64,000 nucleotides of DNA from NCBI RefSeq assembly GCF_001664485.1, contig NZ_CP013630.1, positions 4,037,501-4,101,500 of the forward strand, in the 5' to 3' direction. Source of the DNA: Rhizobium sp. N324. Lineage in GTDB: Bacteria; Pseudomonadota; Alphaproteobacteria; Rhizobiales; Rhizobiaceae. The notes beneath the pieces were generated by a model. It had not been told where the DNA came from and did not search any database. It saw only the letters and a list, made by a program, of their open reading frames with translations. Numbering within the stretch: position 1 is the first letter of the stretch; the number at the start of each line of letters is the position of its first letter. The position numbers and the translations under genes are program-made. Shown piece by piece: positions 18,584 through 26,711 of the stretch.

Positions 18584-18694
18584 ACAGGATGATTTTAGGC
18601 CCGTTTGGCCTAAAATCTGAATCCTGTTCTCAATTAAAGAGTTAGAGCATGATGTCGTCCGAAAACCGCTCACACTTTTCGGCATCATGCTCTA
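18584..18694. repeat. RIME-like mosaic element with two palindromes (111 bp)
   Basis: The first palindrome is GATTTTAGGCC (18591-18601) / GGCCTAAAATC (18607-18617), extended by ACAGGAT / ATCCTGT outside it. The second is TAGAGCATGATG (18643-18654) / CATCATGCTCTA (18683-18694), with an inner CCGAAAA / TTTTCGG stem. Size and layout match the element at 4321 although the sequences differ, suggesting a second RIME subclass. The first hairpin could also end the WD40 transcript. Confidence 0.65.
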
Positions 18695-18704
18695 GGACGA
18701 CATC

Positions 18705-19190
18705 GTGACGGAAGCGGAAATCGTGGCACTCGGCGCCGACCACATGCAGGCAGCCGCAAAGATCAGGCGCGTGGCGCTGTGGCAGCGGCTGCCCTGGCTG
18801 CCGGATCTGCATACGCCTGGTGAAGAAGAGCATTACTGGCGCAGGCATCTGTTGCCGAATTGCACGATCCTCGGCGCCGCCACGGGAAACCGGTTGATCG
18901 GCGTCATCGCCTATGGCGACGACTGGGTAGAGCAGCTTTACGTTCTGCCCGACTTCCAGGGCATGGGCATCGGCTCCCTGCTTCTCGGCTGCGCCAAGGA
19001 GGAGATGGATGAAATCAGGCTCTGGACGTTCCAGCGTAATATCGGCGCCCGCGCTTTCTACGAGCGGCACGGTTTTTCCATCGAGGAAGAGACCGACGGC
19101 GCCGACAATGAGGAAAAAGAACCTGATGTGCGCTATCATTGGCGTCGGCTCCCGGAGCTGACGCCTGGCCTGCGACCGTCTGGCGGCTAA
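18705..19190 (+). CDS. GNAT-family N-acetyltransferase (GTG start)
   Basis: This 161-residue protein is of the GNAT fold. It has a central strand with VEQLYVLPDFQGMGIGSLLL, which includes the acetyl-CoA pyrophosphate loop (QGMGIG), and then LWTFQRNIGARAFYERHGF near the C terminus. The target is unknown; the family acetylates small molecules or proteins. Its GTG start at 18705 lies only 11 bp after the RIME-like element, so the repeat must lie in its leader or promoter. It has no close partner: cysE follows 87 bp downstream with its own SD. Confidence 0.82.
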   Translation: MTEAEIVALGADHMQAAAKIRRVALWQRLPWLPDLHTPGEEEHYWRRHLLPNCTILGAATGNRLIGVIAYGDDWVEQLYVLPDFQGMGIGSLLLGCAKEEMDEIRLWTFQRNIGARAFYERHGFSIEEETDGADNEEKEPDVRYHWRRLPELTPGLRPSGG

Positions 19191-19276
19191 AATCAGGGCT
19201 TGCCAAACGCCTTGCCCGGGCAAAACATCAGTCCACGCAGGCTTGGTCTGCGCAGTCGCAGGCAGAGGAAACGGGA

Positions 19277-20095
19277 ATGCCGAAATCGACCGGCCTTGGT
19301 CTGGCCGCGCAACAGCCGCAGCCCTTGGACAATGCATTCGTCTGGGCGGTGATCCGCGCCGAGGCACTCGAGCTTGCCGCGCGCGAACCGATCCTGCAGC
19401 GGCTGCTCGCCGCGCAGGTCACGGCCACCTCCGGTAGCAACGAGATCATCGCCGGCGTGCTCGCCGCCCGCCTTGCTGCGGCGCAGGTTGAAACCGGCGA
19501 TTTGTTCGATCTGATCCTGTCCACCCTCAACGACGATATCATGCGCAAGATCGAGGCCGATCTCGTCGCCGTGCGCCAACGCGACCCAGCCTGCACGACA
19601 TTCCTGCACGCCCTCCTCAACCTGAAGGGGTTTCATGCGCTGCAGACGCACCGCATTGCGCATGCGCTTTGGAACGCCGGCCGGCCGGAAATCGCCACCT
19701 GGCTCGCCAATCTCGCCTCGCTGGTCTTCGGCCCGGATATCCATCCGGCCGCGCGGATCGGCGCTTCCATCATGCTCGACCACGGCTCGGGCATCGTCAT
19801 CGGCGAAACGGCCGTCATCGAGGATGAAGTATCGATCCTGCAGAATGTCACGCTTGGCGGAACCGGCAAGGAAACCGGCGACCGCCACCCAAAGATCCGT
19901 CATGGCGTGATGATCGGCGCCGGCGCCAAGGTTCTCGGCAATATCGAAATCGGCGCCTTCAGCAAGATTGCCGCCGGCAGCGTCGTGCTGAAGCCGGTTC
20001 CCGAACATTGCACGGTCGCCGGCGTGCCGGCAACGCTCGTGCGCGTCCACCGCGCCGACGAAATCCCGGCCGAGACCATGGATCAGAACATCTAG
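19277..20095 (+). CDS. cysE: Serine O-acetyltransferase
   Basis: This 272-residue protein has the CysE layout. An N-terminal alpha-helical domain (AVIRAEALELAAREPIL) precedes left-handed beta-helix hexapeptide repeats: the DIHPAARIGASIMLDHGSGIVIGETAVI segment and VMIGAGAKVLGNIEIG. The catalytic Asp/His pair lies in MLDHGSG. It acetylates L-serine with acetyl-CoA to O-acetylserine, the first step of cysteine synthesis. The ATG at 19277 was preferred over an ORF start 138 bp upstream because GAGGAAACGGGA precedes it and homologous chains begin here. No cysK is adjacent. Confidence 0.96.
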   Translation: MPKSTGLGLAAQQPQPLDNAFVWAVIRAEALELAAREPILQRLLAAQVTATSGSNEIIAGVLAARLAAAQVETGDLFDLILSTLNDDIMRKIEADLVAVRQRDPACTTFLHALLNLKGFHALQTHRIAHALWNAGRPEIATWLANLASLVFGPDIHPAARIGASIMLDHGSGIVIGETAVIEDEVSILQNVTLGGTGKETGDRHPKIRHGVMIGAGAKVLGNIEIGAFSKIAAGSVVLKPVPEHCTVAGVPATLVRVHRADEIPAETMDQNI

Positions 20096-20166
20096 AACCT
20101 TTCCGAGATACGTTTCGCCCGGTCGTAACGCGGCCTGCCGATTTCCGTGATGCACCGGCGCCGTAA

Positions 20167-21195
20167 TCAGGTGGCCCGCACTGCCCCGATAATGTCCGCC
20201 AGCAGGCCGTGCAGCAAATCCCGGTATCCGTTTCTCGCGGAGGGACCGCTTTCCTCCGAGGTCATGACGACAGTCAGATCGAGCGACGGCACAATATAGA
20301 GCATCTGCCCGCCATAACCCCAGGCGAAATGCACCGGCTCGCCGGCGATCTGCCGGGTGAACCAGCCATAGCCATATTCGTCGCCTGAGAAACGCGAGTT
20401 GGTGCGATGCTGCCACGACTGTGAGATCCAGTCGGCAGGCACCACCTGCGCGCCTTCCCGCGTGCGCCCTCCATTACGATAGAGTTCGCCGAAGGCAAGC
20501 AGGGACCGGGCGCTCATCGCCATCTGGTTGCCGCCGAGATAGATGCCCTGCGGATCGCGCTCCCATGCGCCGATGCGGAAACCGTCGACCGGGCCGAGCC
20601 ATTCCTGTGCCAAGGCCAGTGTCGACCGCCGGCCGACCTTGGTCAGAATAGCCGACAGCAGATGCGTGGACGCGGTGGAATAGAGCATCTCCCCGCCGGG
20701 CTGATCGACGAAAGGCTGCGAGAGCGCAAAACGTACCCAGTTGCGCGAGGAGACCCAGCGGCCGTAATTCGGCCCCGACATGCGGTCGAGCCCAGCCTGC
20801 ATGGAGAGCAGATGACCGATGGTGACATCGTTGATGCGCGGGTCCGGCGTCGCTGGGAGATCGGCCGTCAGGATCGCGGCGATCTTCTGATCCGGCCCTT
20901 TCAACAGGCCTTTGCCGATGGCGATGCCGACCAGTGCCGAAATGATCGACTTCGAGGCGGATTTGATATTAGTCGGTTCCGACGGCGAATGACCGTGGAA
21001 ACCGCGTTCGGCAAGCACCCGTCCGCCGCGCGCGGCGATCACCACTTTGAGCGGCCGCATCGCCGGATCAGCAGCGGCCTGATCGAGACGCGGATCAAGC
21101 CCGATGCCGGCGCGGGCCACGCTCTGGGCAGCGGCCGGCGTCGTTGCGGCAAGCGGCAGACAGAAGAGAAGCAGCAGGGAGACAACGCGGATCAT
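20167..21195 (-). CDS. Secreted serine hydrolase (beta-lactamase/class C PBP-like)
   Basis: This 342-residue protein has a signal peptide (VVSLLLLFCLPLAATTPAAAQ) and a beta-lactamase-family domain. The nucleophile lies in the SxxK motif of KSASKSIISALVG, a Tyr-containing YSTAS occupies the place of YxN, and WGYGGQ sits at the position of the KTG box. Members of this family include esterases, DD-peptidases and carboxypeptidases, and true beta-lactamase activity should not be assumed. Two Met codons 30 bp apart could start it, with no strong Shine-Dalgarno before either; the downstream one fits the signal peptide better. Confidence 0.85.
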   Translation of the reverse strand: MIRVVSLLLLFCLPLAATTPAAAQSVARAGIGLDPRLDQAAADPAMRPLKVVIAARGGRVLAERGFHGHSPSEPTNIKSASKSIISALVGIAIGKGLLKGPDQKIAAILTADLPATPDPRINDVTIGHLLSMQAGLDRMSGPNYGRWVSSRNWVRFALSQPFVDQPGGEMLYSTASTHLLSAILTKVGRRSTLALAQEWLGPVDGFRIGAWERDPQGIYLGGNQMAMSARSLLAFGELYRNGGRTREGAQVVPADWISQSWQHRTNSRFSGDEYGYGWFTRQIAGEPVHFAWGYGGQMLYIVPSLDLTVVMTSEESGPSARNGYRDLLHGLLADIIGAVRAT

Positions 21196-21419
21196 GGAGC
21201 GCAAGATAGGATATTGCGGCGGCATGTTCGCGGGACGGCGGCGCTTTTCACGCGATTGTGTTGCCAGGGTTGCCGAGCATCCCGGTTACCGCGCACCGTG
21301 GCATCCGAAGAACAATCCGCGCCGCAACCATGGCAGGCCGCCTGCCCCATGGTCAAGCGGCGCGGATATTGCCGGCCGGGGTAAGGACGTTCAACCCCGG
21401 CCAGCCGATCGGCATAGCC

Positions 21420-22010
21420 TCAGGCGGCGCGGCGCACCGGCGCGCCGGCCAGGATGCGCCCCGAGGGGACGATCATGCCCGCCGCACCGTCAAGCCAGCC
21501 TTCCGTGAGCTCGAGCGCCAGAAAGCGCGAGCGTTCGAACGGACCCGGCATGACAAGATGCCGAGCTTTCTCGGCAAAAAAGCCGAAACGCTCGTAATAG
21601 GCGGCATCGCCGACAAGCAGGACGGCGCCATGCCCGCGCTTCTTGGCTTCGAGGATCGCCGCGCGCATCAGCGCCGAGCCGATGCCCTTGCCGCCGTGAC
21701 GGGAATCGACGGCGAGCGGGCCGAGCAGCAGCCCATCGATCGGCGTGCCCTCGTCGTTGACGCCGGCTTCGATGTTCCAGAGCCGCACCGAGCCGATGAC
21801 ATGGCCGTCGCGATCGCGCGCGACCAGCGCCAGGCCCTCGGCCGGAACACGGTTGCGGCGGATCTTCTCCGACGACTTCTTGCGGCGGTCGGCGCCCATG
21901 ACCCGGTCGAGCAGGTTTTCACGGGCGACGACATCCGACGGATTTTCGGCGTCGATGGCGAAAGTGGTGGGCGCAAAGAATGCGCGGACAGAATCAAGAA
22001 CAGCGGCCAT
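21420..22010 (-). CDS. GNAT N-acetyltransferase (YhbS-like)
   Basis: This 196-residue protein has the COG3153/YhbS pattern: LDRVMGADRRKKSSEKIRR near residue 35, GLLLGPLAVDSRHGGKGIGSALM with the acetyl-CoA loop (HGGKGIG), and LLVGDAAYYERFGF. The substrate is unknown. It lies 94 bp downstream of the ornithine/lysine decarboxylase gene on the same strand, so co-transcription is possible. In that case acetylation of a polyamine or of a decarboxylation product is a reasonable guess, but the family is broad. Confidence 0.87.
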   Translation of the reverse strand: MAAVLDSVRAFFAPTTFAIDAENPSDVVARENLLDRVMGADRRKKSSEKIRRNRVPAEGLALVARDRDGHVIGSVRLWNIEAGVNDEGTPIDGLLLGPLAVDSRHGGKGIGSALMRAAILEAKKRGHGAVLLVGDAAYYERFGFFAEKARHLVMPGPFERSRFLALELTEGWLDGAAGMIVPSGRILAGAPVRRAA

Positions 22011-22104
22011 CTTGGCCTCCCGTACCCAATACCGTTATCAGCGGCGATGAAGGAAAATTGTGAAGTTGCCGCCCCGGTTGGTTACGGGGCCGGCGGAAAC
22101 GGCC

Positions 22105-23238
22105 CTAGATGACGTAGGCCTTCAGCGGCTCGAAGCCGTTGAAAGCGACCGCCGAATAGGTCGTCGTATAGGCACCGGTGCCTTCGATCAGGACCTCGTC
22201 GCCGATCGAAAGGGAGATCGGCAGCGGATAGAGGTTCTTTTCGTAGAGCACGTCGGCCGAATCGCAGGTCGGGCCGGCGATGACGCAGGGCTCCATCTCG
22301 TCGCCGTCGTGCTCCGTGCGGATCGGATAACGAATGGCTTCGTCCATCGTCTCGGCGAGACCGCCGAACTTGCCGATGTCGAGAAAGACCCAGCGCGCAT
22401 CGTCATTGTCCGACTTCTTCGAAATCAGCACGACCTCAGCCTTGATGACACCGGCATTGCCGACCATGCCGCGGCCCGGCTCGATGATCGTCTGCGGGAT
22501 CTGGTTGCCGAAATGCGTGCGCAGCGCCTGGTAGATCGACTTGCCATAAGCTTCCGCGGACGGAACGTCGCGCAGATACTTGGTGGGGAAGCCGCCGCCC
22601 ATGTTGACCATCTGCAGGTGGATGCCCTGCTTGGCAAGCGAGACGAAGACGCGCTTGGCATCGGCGAGTGCGGAATCCCAGGCATCGACCTTGGTCATCT
22701 GCGAACCGACATGGAACGAGACGCCGTAGGACTGCAGGCCGAGCTGATGGGCGTAGACGAGAACGTCGACAGCCATCTGCGGAACGCAGCCGAACTTGCG
22801 CGACAGCGGCCATTCAGCACCTTCGCCATCCGTCAGCACGCGGCAGAAGACACGGGCGCCGGGAGCGGCGCGCGAGATCTTCTCGACTTCCTCGTGGCTA
22901 TCGACCGCAAAGAGGCTGACGCCGAGCGCATGGGCGCGGGCAACGTCACGTTCCTTCTTGATCGTATTGCCGAAAGAAATGCGGGCAGCGGTCGCGCCGG
23001 CTTCGAGCGCCATTTCGATTTCGGCAACGGATGCGCAATCGAAATTGGAGCCGAGGCCTGCGAGCAGCTTCAGCACTTCAGGGGCCGGGTTGGCCTTGAC
23101 GGCGTAGTAGATGGCGCTGTCCGGCATGGCGTGACGGAAGGCATGGAAATTGTCGCGCACGACGTCGAGGTCAACCACAAGGCAGGGACCGTCGGGACGT
23201 CGGGTTGCGAGAAAGTCGCGGATGCGCTGGGTGGTCAT
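22105..23238 (-). CDS. Ornithine/lysine decarboxylase (PLP fold type III)
   Basis: This 377-residue protein matches the eukaryotic-like ODC family. It has the PLP lysine in YYAVKANP (Lys48), the FDCASVAEIEMALEAG segment, the HVGSQ loop, the glycine-rich EPGRGMVGNAG and the catalytic Cys in GPTCDSADVLYE. It makes putrescine from ornithine, and rhizobial members may also take lysine; the sequence alone does not settle the preference. It is about 377 residues, typical of the bacterial short form. A 400-nt structured leader (speF type) precedes it, and a short CTCCGGC hairpin lies 26 bp before the ATG, so post-transcriptional control is likely. Confidence 0.95.
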   Translation of the reverse strand: MTTQRIRDFLATRRPDGPCLVVDLDVVRDNFHAFRHAMPDSAIYYAVKANPAPEVLKLLAGLGSNFDCASVAEIEMALEAGATAARISFGNTIKKERDVARAHALGVSLFAVDSHEEVEKISRAAPGARVFCRVLTDGEGAEWPLSRKFGCVPQMAVDVLVYAHQLGLQSYGVSFHVGSQMTKVDAWDSALADAKRVFVSLAKQGIHLQMVNMGGGFPTKYLRDVPSAEAYGKSIYQALRTHFGNQIPQTIIEPGRGMVGNAGVIKAEVVLISKKSDNDDARWVFLDIGKFGGLAETMDEAIRYPIRTEHDGDEMEPCVIAGPTCDSADVLYEKNLYPLPISLSIGDEVLIEGTGAYTTTYSAVAFNGFEPLKAYVI

Positions 23239-23640
23239 ATCGTTCCCTCTTCCAGTTCCAGAGCTCCGGCATCAGCCGGAGGACAAAGGGCATACGAGAA
23301 CTCGCATTGGAACCAGCCGGTGGAGACCCCGGAACCATAGCAAGCGCTCGATGCGCGGATAGTGAACCAACGCCGCGATGCGGTGTAAGTTCGGCTTTGT
23401 CTGCCATGGATTGGAGGGAGAATCCCAACCGCACTTCCGGCAATGATGGTGTGCCTCTTCAGTAACCCCCGCTGATGGAAAGCAGGGAGAGAACAAAAAG
23501 GCCCGCACCGTCGTTGCTTCAGGCGTCCTCGCATTTTCCGGTTGGCCGGAATAGCGACTGGAGGGGTTAATTCCAGGTACCTTACCGATTTCCTCACCAA
23601 TTCGAGGGTTCGGCGGACACCCATGGGCACGTGCGACTTT
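23239..23640 (-). ncRNA. speF-type structured leader of the ornithine decarboxylase mRNA
   Basis: The 5' region of the decarboxylase gene holds no gene for over 500 bp and folds into several hairpins when read on the minus strand. Examples are CCGGCCAACCGG near 23545 and CTCCGGC/GCCGGAG (23264-23281) just before the SD GAGGGAACG. A long conserved leader upstream of this gene in alphaproteobacteria is known as the Rfam speF element. Assignment here rests on gene context, length and structure; I could not run a covariance search, so both ends are approximate. Confidence 0.65.
23264..23281 (-). promoter_or_regulatory. Hairpin just upstream of decarboxylase start
   Basis: CTCCGGC and GCCGGAG pair around a 4-nt loop, 26 bp before the ATG at 23238. 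It could act as the expression-platform stem of the leader, but no U-tract follows, so it is not a standard terminator. Confidence 0.45.
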
Positions 23641-23683
23641 GGGCTGAGGTGGAGATAAGAATATTCGCCTTCATAATCAAGCG

Positions 23684-23739
23684 TTTTTTTGATCTCGGGG
23701 TCAAAAAAATAATTGAACAGGAAGAGCCGATTTGTTCAA
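23684..23739. promoter_or_regulatory. Two inverted repeats upstream of the LysR gene
   Basis: TTTTTTTGA (23684-23692) / TCAAAAAAA (23701-23709) contains a T-N11-A type half-site pair of the LysR kind. TTGAACA (23713-23719) / TGTTCAA (23733-23739) follows. Both lie in the 60-80 bp ahead of the LysR ATG and upstream of the divergent decarboxylase leader, where an autoregulatory site would be expected. Confidence 0.4.
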
Positions 23740-23766
23740 CATTCCCAAACAGCTTGAGGGATATTC

Positions 23767-24660
23767 ATGGATACCTTGACCCGCATACGTGCCTTCATCG
23801 ATGTCGTCGAGGCCGAGGGCTTTTCCGCTGCCGCCAGGCGCACCGGCCGTTCGAAGGCGCTGCTCTCCAAATATGTGCGCGAGCTGGAAGACGAGCTCGG
23901 CGCCTTGCTGCTCAACCGCACCACCCGGCAGTTCTCCATGACCGAGGCCGGCCACACCTATTACCGCAGCGCCTCGGATATCCTCAAGGAGATCGACAAC
24001 CTCGCCGACCTCGTGCGCGAAAACAATGCGCAGTTGAAGGGACGGCTGCGCATATCCGTGCCCCGCACCTTCGTCGATGCCGATGTCGGCCAGTCGCTGA
24101 TCGATTTTTCCAGGGAGAACCCGGATCTTTCGCTGGAGATTGCCGCCGACGACCGGTTTGTCGACCTGATCGAAGAGGGCTTCGACGTGGCGATCCGCAT
24201 CAGCAAGCTTGAAGATTCCGGCATGATCGCCCGCAAGATCTCCGATTTCCGCGTCCATCTCTGCGCCACCCCCGATTTCCTCGAGCGCCATCCCGATCTT
24301 GCCCATCCGAGCGACATTTCCAACGTTCCCTTCATCGTCGATACGAATTCGCGCACCCAGGCGAGCATCCGCTTCCACAATCCCGACAACACCTCCTTCG
24401 CCGTCGCTGTCTCCGGCCCGATGGAGGTCAACAGCCCGCATGCGACATTACGCGCCGCCCTTGCCGGCATCGGCATCGCCCTCATCCCCGACTTCATCGC
24501 CCGCAAGCCGATCGAGAGCGGCGAACTGGTGACGCTGTTCAACGATTATCTCCCGACCGACCGCGGCATCTACGCCGTCTATCCGCACCGGCGCTACCTG
24601 CCGGCCAAGGTCAGGATCTTCGTCGATTACCTCAACAGCTGGTTCAAGAAACATCCGTAG
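23767..24660 (+). CDS. LysR-family transcriptional regulator
   Basis: This 297-residue protein has the N-terminal LysR helix-turn-helix (RIRAFIDVVEAEGFSAAARRTGRSKALLSKYVRELE). The effector-binding domain follows (LKGRLRISVPRTFVDADVGQ and ALAGIGIALIPDFIARKPI). It is divergent from the decarboxylase leader and could regulate it, but LysR targets in rhizobia often lie elsewhere. Two inverted repeats in front of it are candidate binding sites. The regulated pathway and co-inducer are not visible. Confidence 0.93.
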   Translation: MDTLTRIRAFIDVVEAEGFSAAARRTGRSKALLSKYVRELEDELGALLLNRTTRQFSMTEAGHTYYRSASDILKEIDNLADLVRENNAQLKGRLRISVPRTFVDADVGQSLIDFSRENPDLSLEIAADDRFVDLIEEGFDVAIRISKLEDSGMIARKISDFRVHLCATPDFLERHPDLAHPSDISNVPFIVDTNSRTQASIRFHNPDNTSFAVAVSGPMEVNSPHATLRAALAGIGIALIPDFIARKPIESGELVTLFNDYLPTDRGIYAVYPHRRYLPAKVRIFVDYLNSWFKKHP

Positions 24661-24790
24661 CGCCGCCCTTGCGGCTGCGACATCGCGCCCCGGCCCAACC
24701 TGCGGCTATCTGAATCCGGCACGGAATCCGGTCCCAATTCCGTCCCAATTTCTGGCAAGAAGTCAGGATCACGAACAGGCAGCGGATTAG

Positions 24791-25432
24791 ATGAGATATT
24801 CGACGATACTGATGGCCGCGCTTGTTTCACTGGCGCCGGCCGCCGCTCTTGCCCATCCGCATATTTTCGTGGAGGCCCGCCTCGAGGTCGTGGCAGGCAA
24901 GGATGGCAGCGTCGAGGAACTGCGCAATGTCTGGCGCTTCGACGAGGTTTTCTCCTCCTCGGTCGTTATGGATTTCGACAAGAACACCGATCTGAAGCTG
25001 GAGCCGAACGAGCTCGCCGAGGTCGGGAAAACGGTAGAGCAGTCGCTTGCCGAATATGATTACTACATGAACCTGACGATCGACGGGAGGAACATCACCG
25101 TTCAGAAGCCCGACATCATCCATGTCGATTACAAGGACGGCCAGCTGCTGATGTTCTTCGCGGTCAAACCGGTGGAGAAGATGCCGCTGAAAGGCAGGCT
25201 CAGCTTCGGCGTCTACGATCCGACGCTCTATACCTCGATCGACTTTCCCAGCGACAACGAACTGGCGATCGTCGGCGACGGCTTCAAGACCTGCAAGCAT
25301 CAGGTGGTGCGGCCGGATGCCGACCAGGTGATCTCGCAGAACAAGCAGTCGCTGACCGACGCCTTCTTCAATGACCCCACCGGCACCAACATGTCCAAAC
25401 TCTTCGCCACCCGGCTGGAGGTCACATGCTGA
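24791..25432 (+). CDS. DUF1007 family periplasmic protein
   Basis: This 213-residue protein has a signal peptide (LVSLAPAAALA) immediately followed by HPHIFVEARLEVV, an early His-x-His that could bind metal. The DUF1007 domain follows (VWRFDEVFSSSVVMDFD). Family members are regularly found beside NicO-type nickel/cobalt exporters or importers and are predicted to be periplasmic. Here the stop overlaps the NicO start by 7 bp, so the two are translated together. A metal-delivery role is inference from this pairing. Confidence 0.85.
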   Translation: MRYSTILMAALVSLAPAAALAHPHIFVEARLEVVAGKDGSVEELRNVWRFDEVFSSSVVMDFDKNTDLKLEPNELAEVGKTVEQSLAEYDYYMNLTIDGRNITVQKPDIIHVDYKDGQLLMFFAVKPVEKMPLKGRLSFGVYDPTLYTSIDFPSDNELAIVGDGFKTCKHQVVRPDADQVISQNKQSLTDAFFNDPTGTNMSKLFATRLEVTC

Positions 25433-26502
25433 CGAAACGCCTGCCGTTCATCCTTGCCGCCTCGGTCTTGGCGCTTCTGGCGGCGGCAAGCCTCGCCCAT
25501 GCGCAATCCCCGCTCGGCATCGGCACGGCGGAACCGAGCTTCCAGCCGACCGGCGGGCCACTCGCACCGCTTTTGCTCTATGTGAATTATGAGCAGCAGG
25601 CCTTCTACCGGGCGCTGACCGATGCCTTGAAGGCGATGCGCCAGGACCCGTGGCAGTTGGCCTCGCTGATCGGCCTTTCCTTCGCCTATGGCGTCTTCCA
25701 TGCCGCCGGTCCCGGTCACGGCAAGGCGGTCATCTCCTCCTACATGATCGCCAACGAGGTCGAGCTGAAACGCGGCGTGGTGATTTCCTTCATTTCCGCC
25801 TTCATCCAGGGCGTGGTGGCCGTGGCGCTGGTCGGCGGCGCCTGGCTGGTGCTGCGCGGCACCGGCATCACGCTGACGGCTGCGACCCATGCGATGGAGA
25901 TCGCTAGCTTCGTCATGGTCATCCTCTTCGGCGGCTGGCTGCTGTTCCGCAAACTGCGCGCGATGGTGGGCAACATGCCGCGCCGCCGGCTGATGGCGAC
26001 GTCAGCCGGTCCGGTCAGCATGATGCTCGACTGGAAGGATAATGCCGCCGAACGCCAGGCCTATGCCTTCAACGGCAAGGCGCAATCCGTCGAAGCCGGC
26101 CATACTTTCGTTCCCGGCATGGCCTGCGAGACCTGCGGCAATGCCCATGTGCCGGATCTCGCCTTGCTCGCCGGCGACAAGTTCAGCGCCCGCGAGGCCT
26201 GGTCGGCGATCGTCGCCGTCGGCCTTCGCCCCTGCTCCGGCGCTTTGCTGGTCATGACCTTCTCGCTGCTGAACGGGCTCTATCTCGGCGGCGTGCTGTC
26301 GGTCGCCGCCATGTCGCTCGGCACGGCGATCACCGTTTCGCTGCTTGCCACCCTTGCCGTGACCGCCAAGGGTGCCGCCGTCCGTCTCTCCGGGCGCGGC
26401 TCAGCCGCCTCGGTCTGGATCGGCAACGCCATCGAAATCCTCGGCGCCGTGCTGGTTATCATGATGGGCGCCCTGCTGCTCGGAGCGTCGCTGCAGGGAT
26501 AA
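25426..26502 (+). CDS. NicO-family nickel/cobalt transporter
   Basis: This 358-residue protein has an N-terminal signal or helix and about six transmembrane segments. Diagnostic motifs are FAYGVFHAAGPGHGKAVISSY, the His-rich signature of NicO/RcnA proteins, and the matching GLRPCSGALLVMTFSL in the second half. A cytoplasmic loop contains a cysteine pair (MACETCGNAH). Such proteins move Ni2+ or Co2+ across the inner membrane; direction cannot be told from sequence. It is the second gene of an overlapping pair with DUF1007. Confidence 0.9.
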   Translation: MLTKRLPFILAASVLALLAAASLAHAQSPLGIGTAEPSFQPTGGPLAPLLLYVNYEQQAFYRALTDALKAMRQDPWQLASLIGLSFAYGVFHAAGPGHGKAVISSYMIANEVELKRGVVISFISAFIQGVVAVALVGGAWLVLRGTGITLTAATHAMEIASFVMVILFGGWLLFRKLRAMVGNMPRRRLMATSAGPVSMMLDWKDNAAERQAYAFNGKAQSVEAGHTFVPGMACETCGNAHVPDLALLAGDKFSAREAWSAIVAVGLRPCSGALLVMTFSLLNGLYLGGVLSVAAMSLGTAITVSLLATLAVTAKGAAVRLSGRGSAASVWIGNAIEILGAVLVIMMGALLLGASLQG

Positions 26503-26504
26503 GT

Positions 26505-26711
26505 CTACTTCCCTTTGCTGCGCTGATAGCGCGCCCGCAGCCAGAAGACCGCGAAAAATGCCATGATCAGGCAGACGCCGACGGCGATACCCAGCGCCGG
26601 CGAGAAATTGCCGATCCACAGAACGATGGTCGGCAGGAAATAGAGGACGAGGCCGGCGCCCAGCAAGATGATGGCGGCGGCGGTTGCCTGCGAGCGGCTC
26701 TCGGGGCTCAT
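26505..26711 (-). CDS. Small two-helix membrane protein, unknown function
   Basis: This 68-residue protein has two hydrophobic helices (AAAIILLGAGLVLYFLPTIVL and ALGIAVGVCLIMAFFAVFWL) and a basic C terminus (RARYQRSKGK). The ATG at 26711 is preceded by AAGGAAAGG and overlaps the stop of the upstream GNAT gene by 4 bp, so it is probably translated with it. The longer ORF to 26831 is out of frame shadow of that gene. I do not recognise a family. Confidence 0.7.
   Translation of the reverse strand: MSPESRSQATAAAIILLGAGLVLYFLPTIVLWIGNFSPALGIAVGVCLIMAFFAVFWLRARYQRSKGK

Noticed and set aside
23701..24441. 246-aa minus-strand ORF opposite the LysR gene
   Set aside because: The LysR protein on the other strand is unmistakable, and this frame shows no domain.
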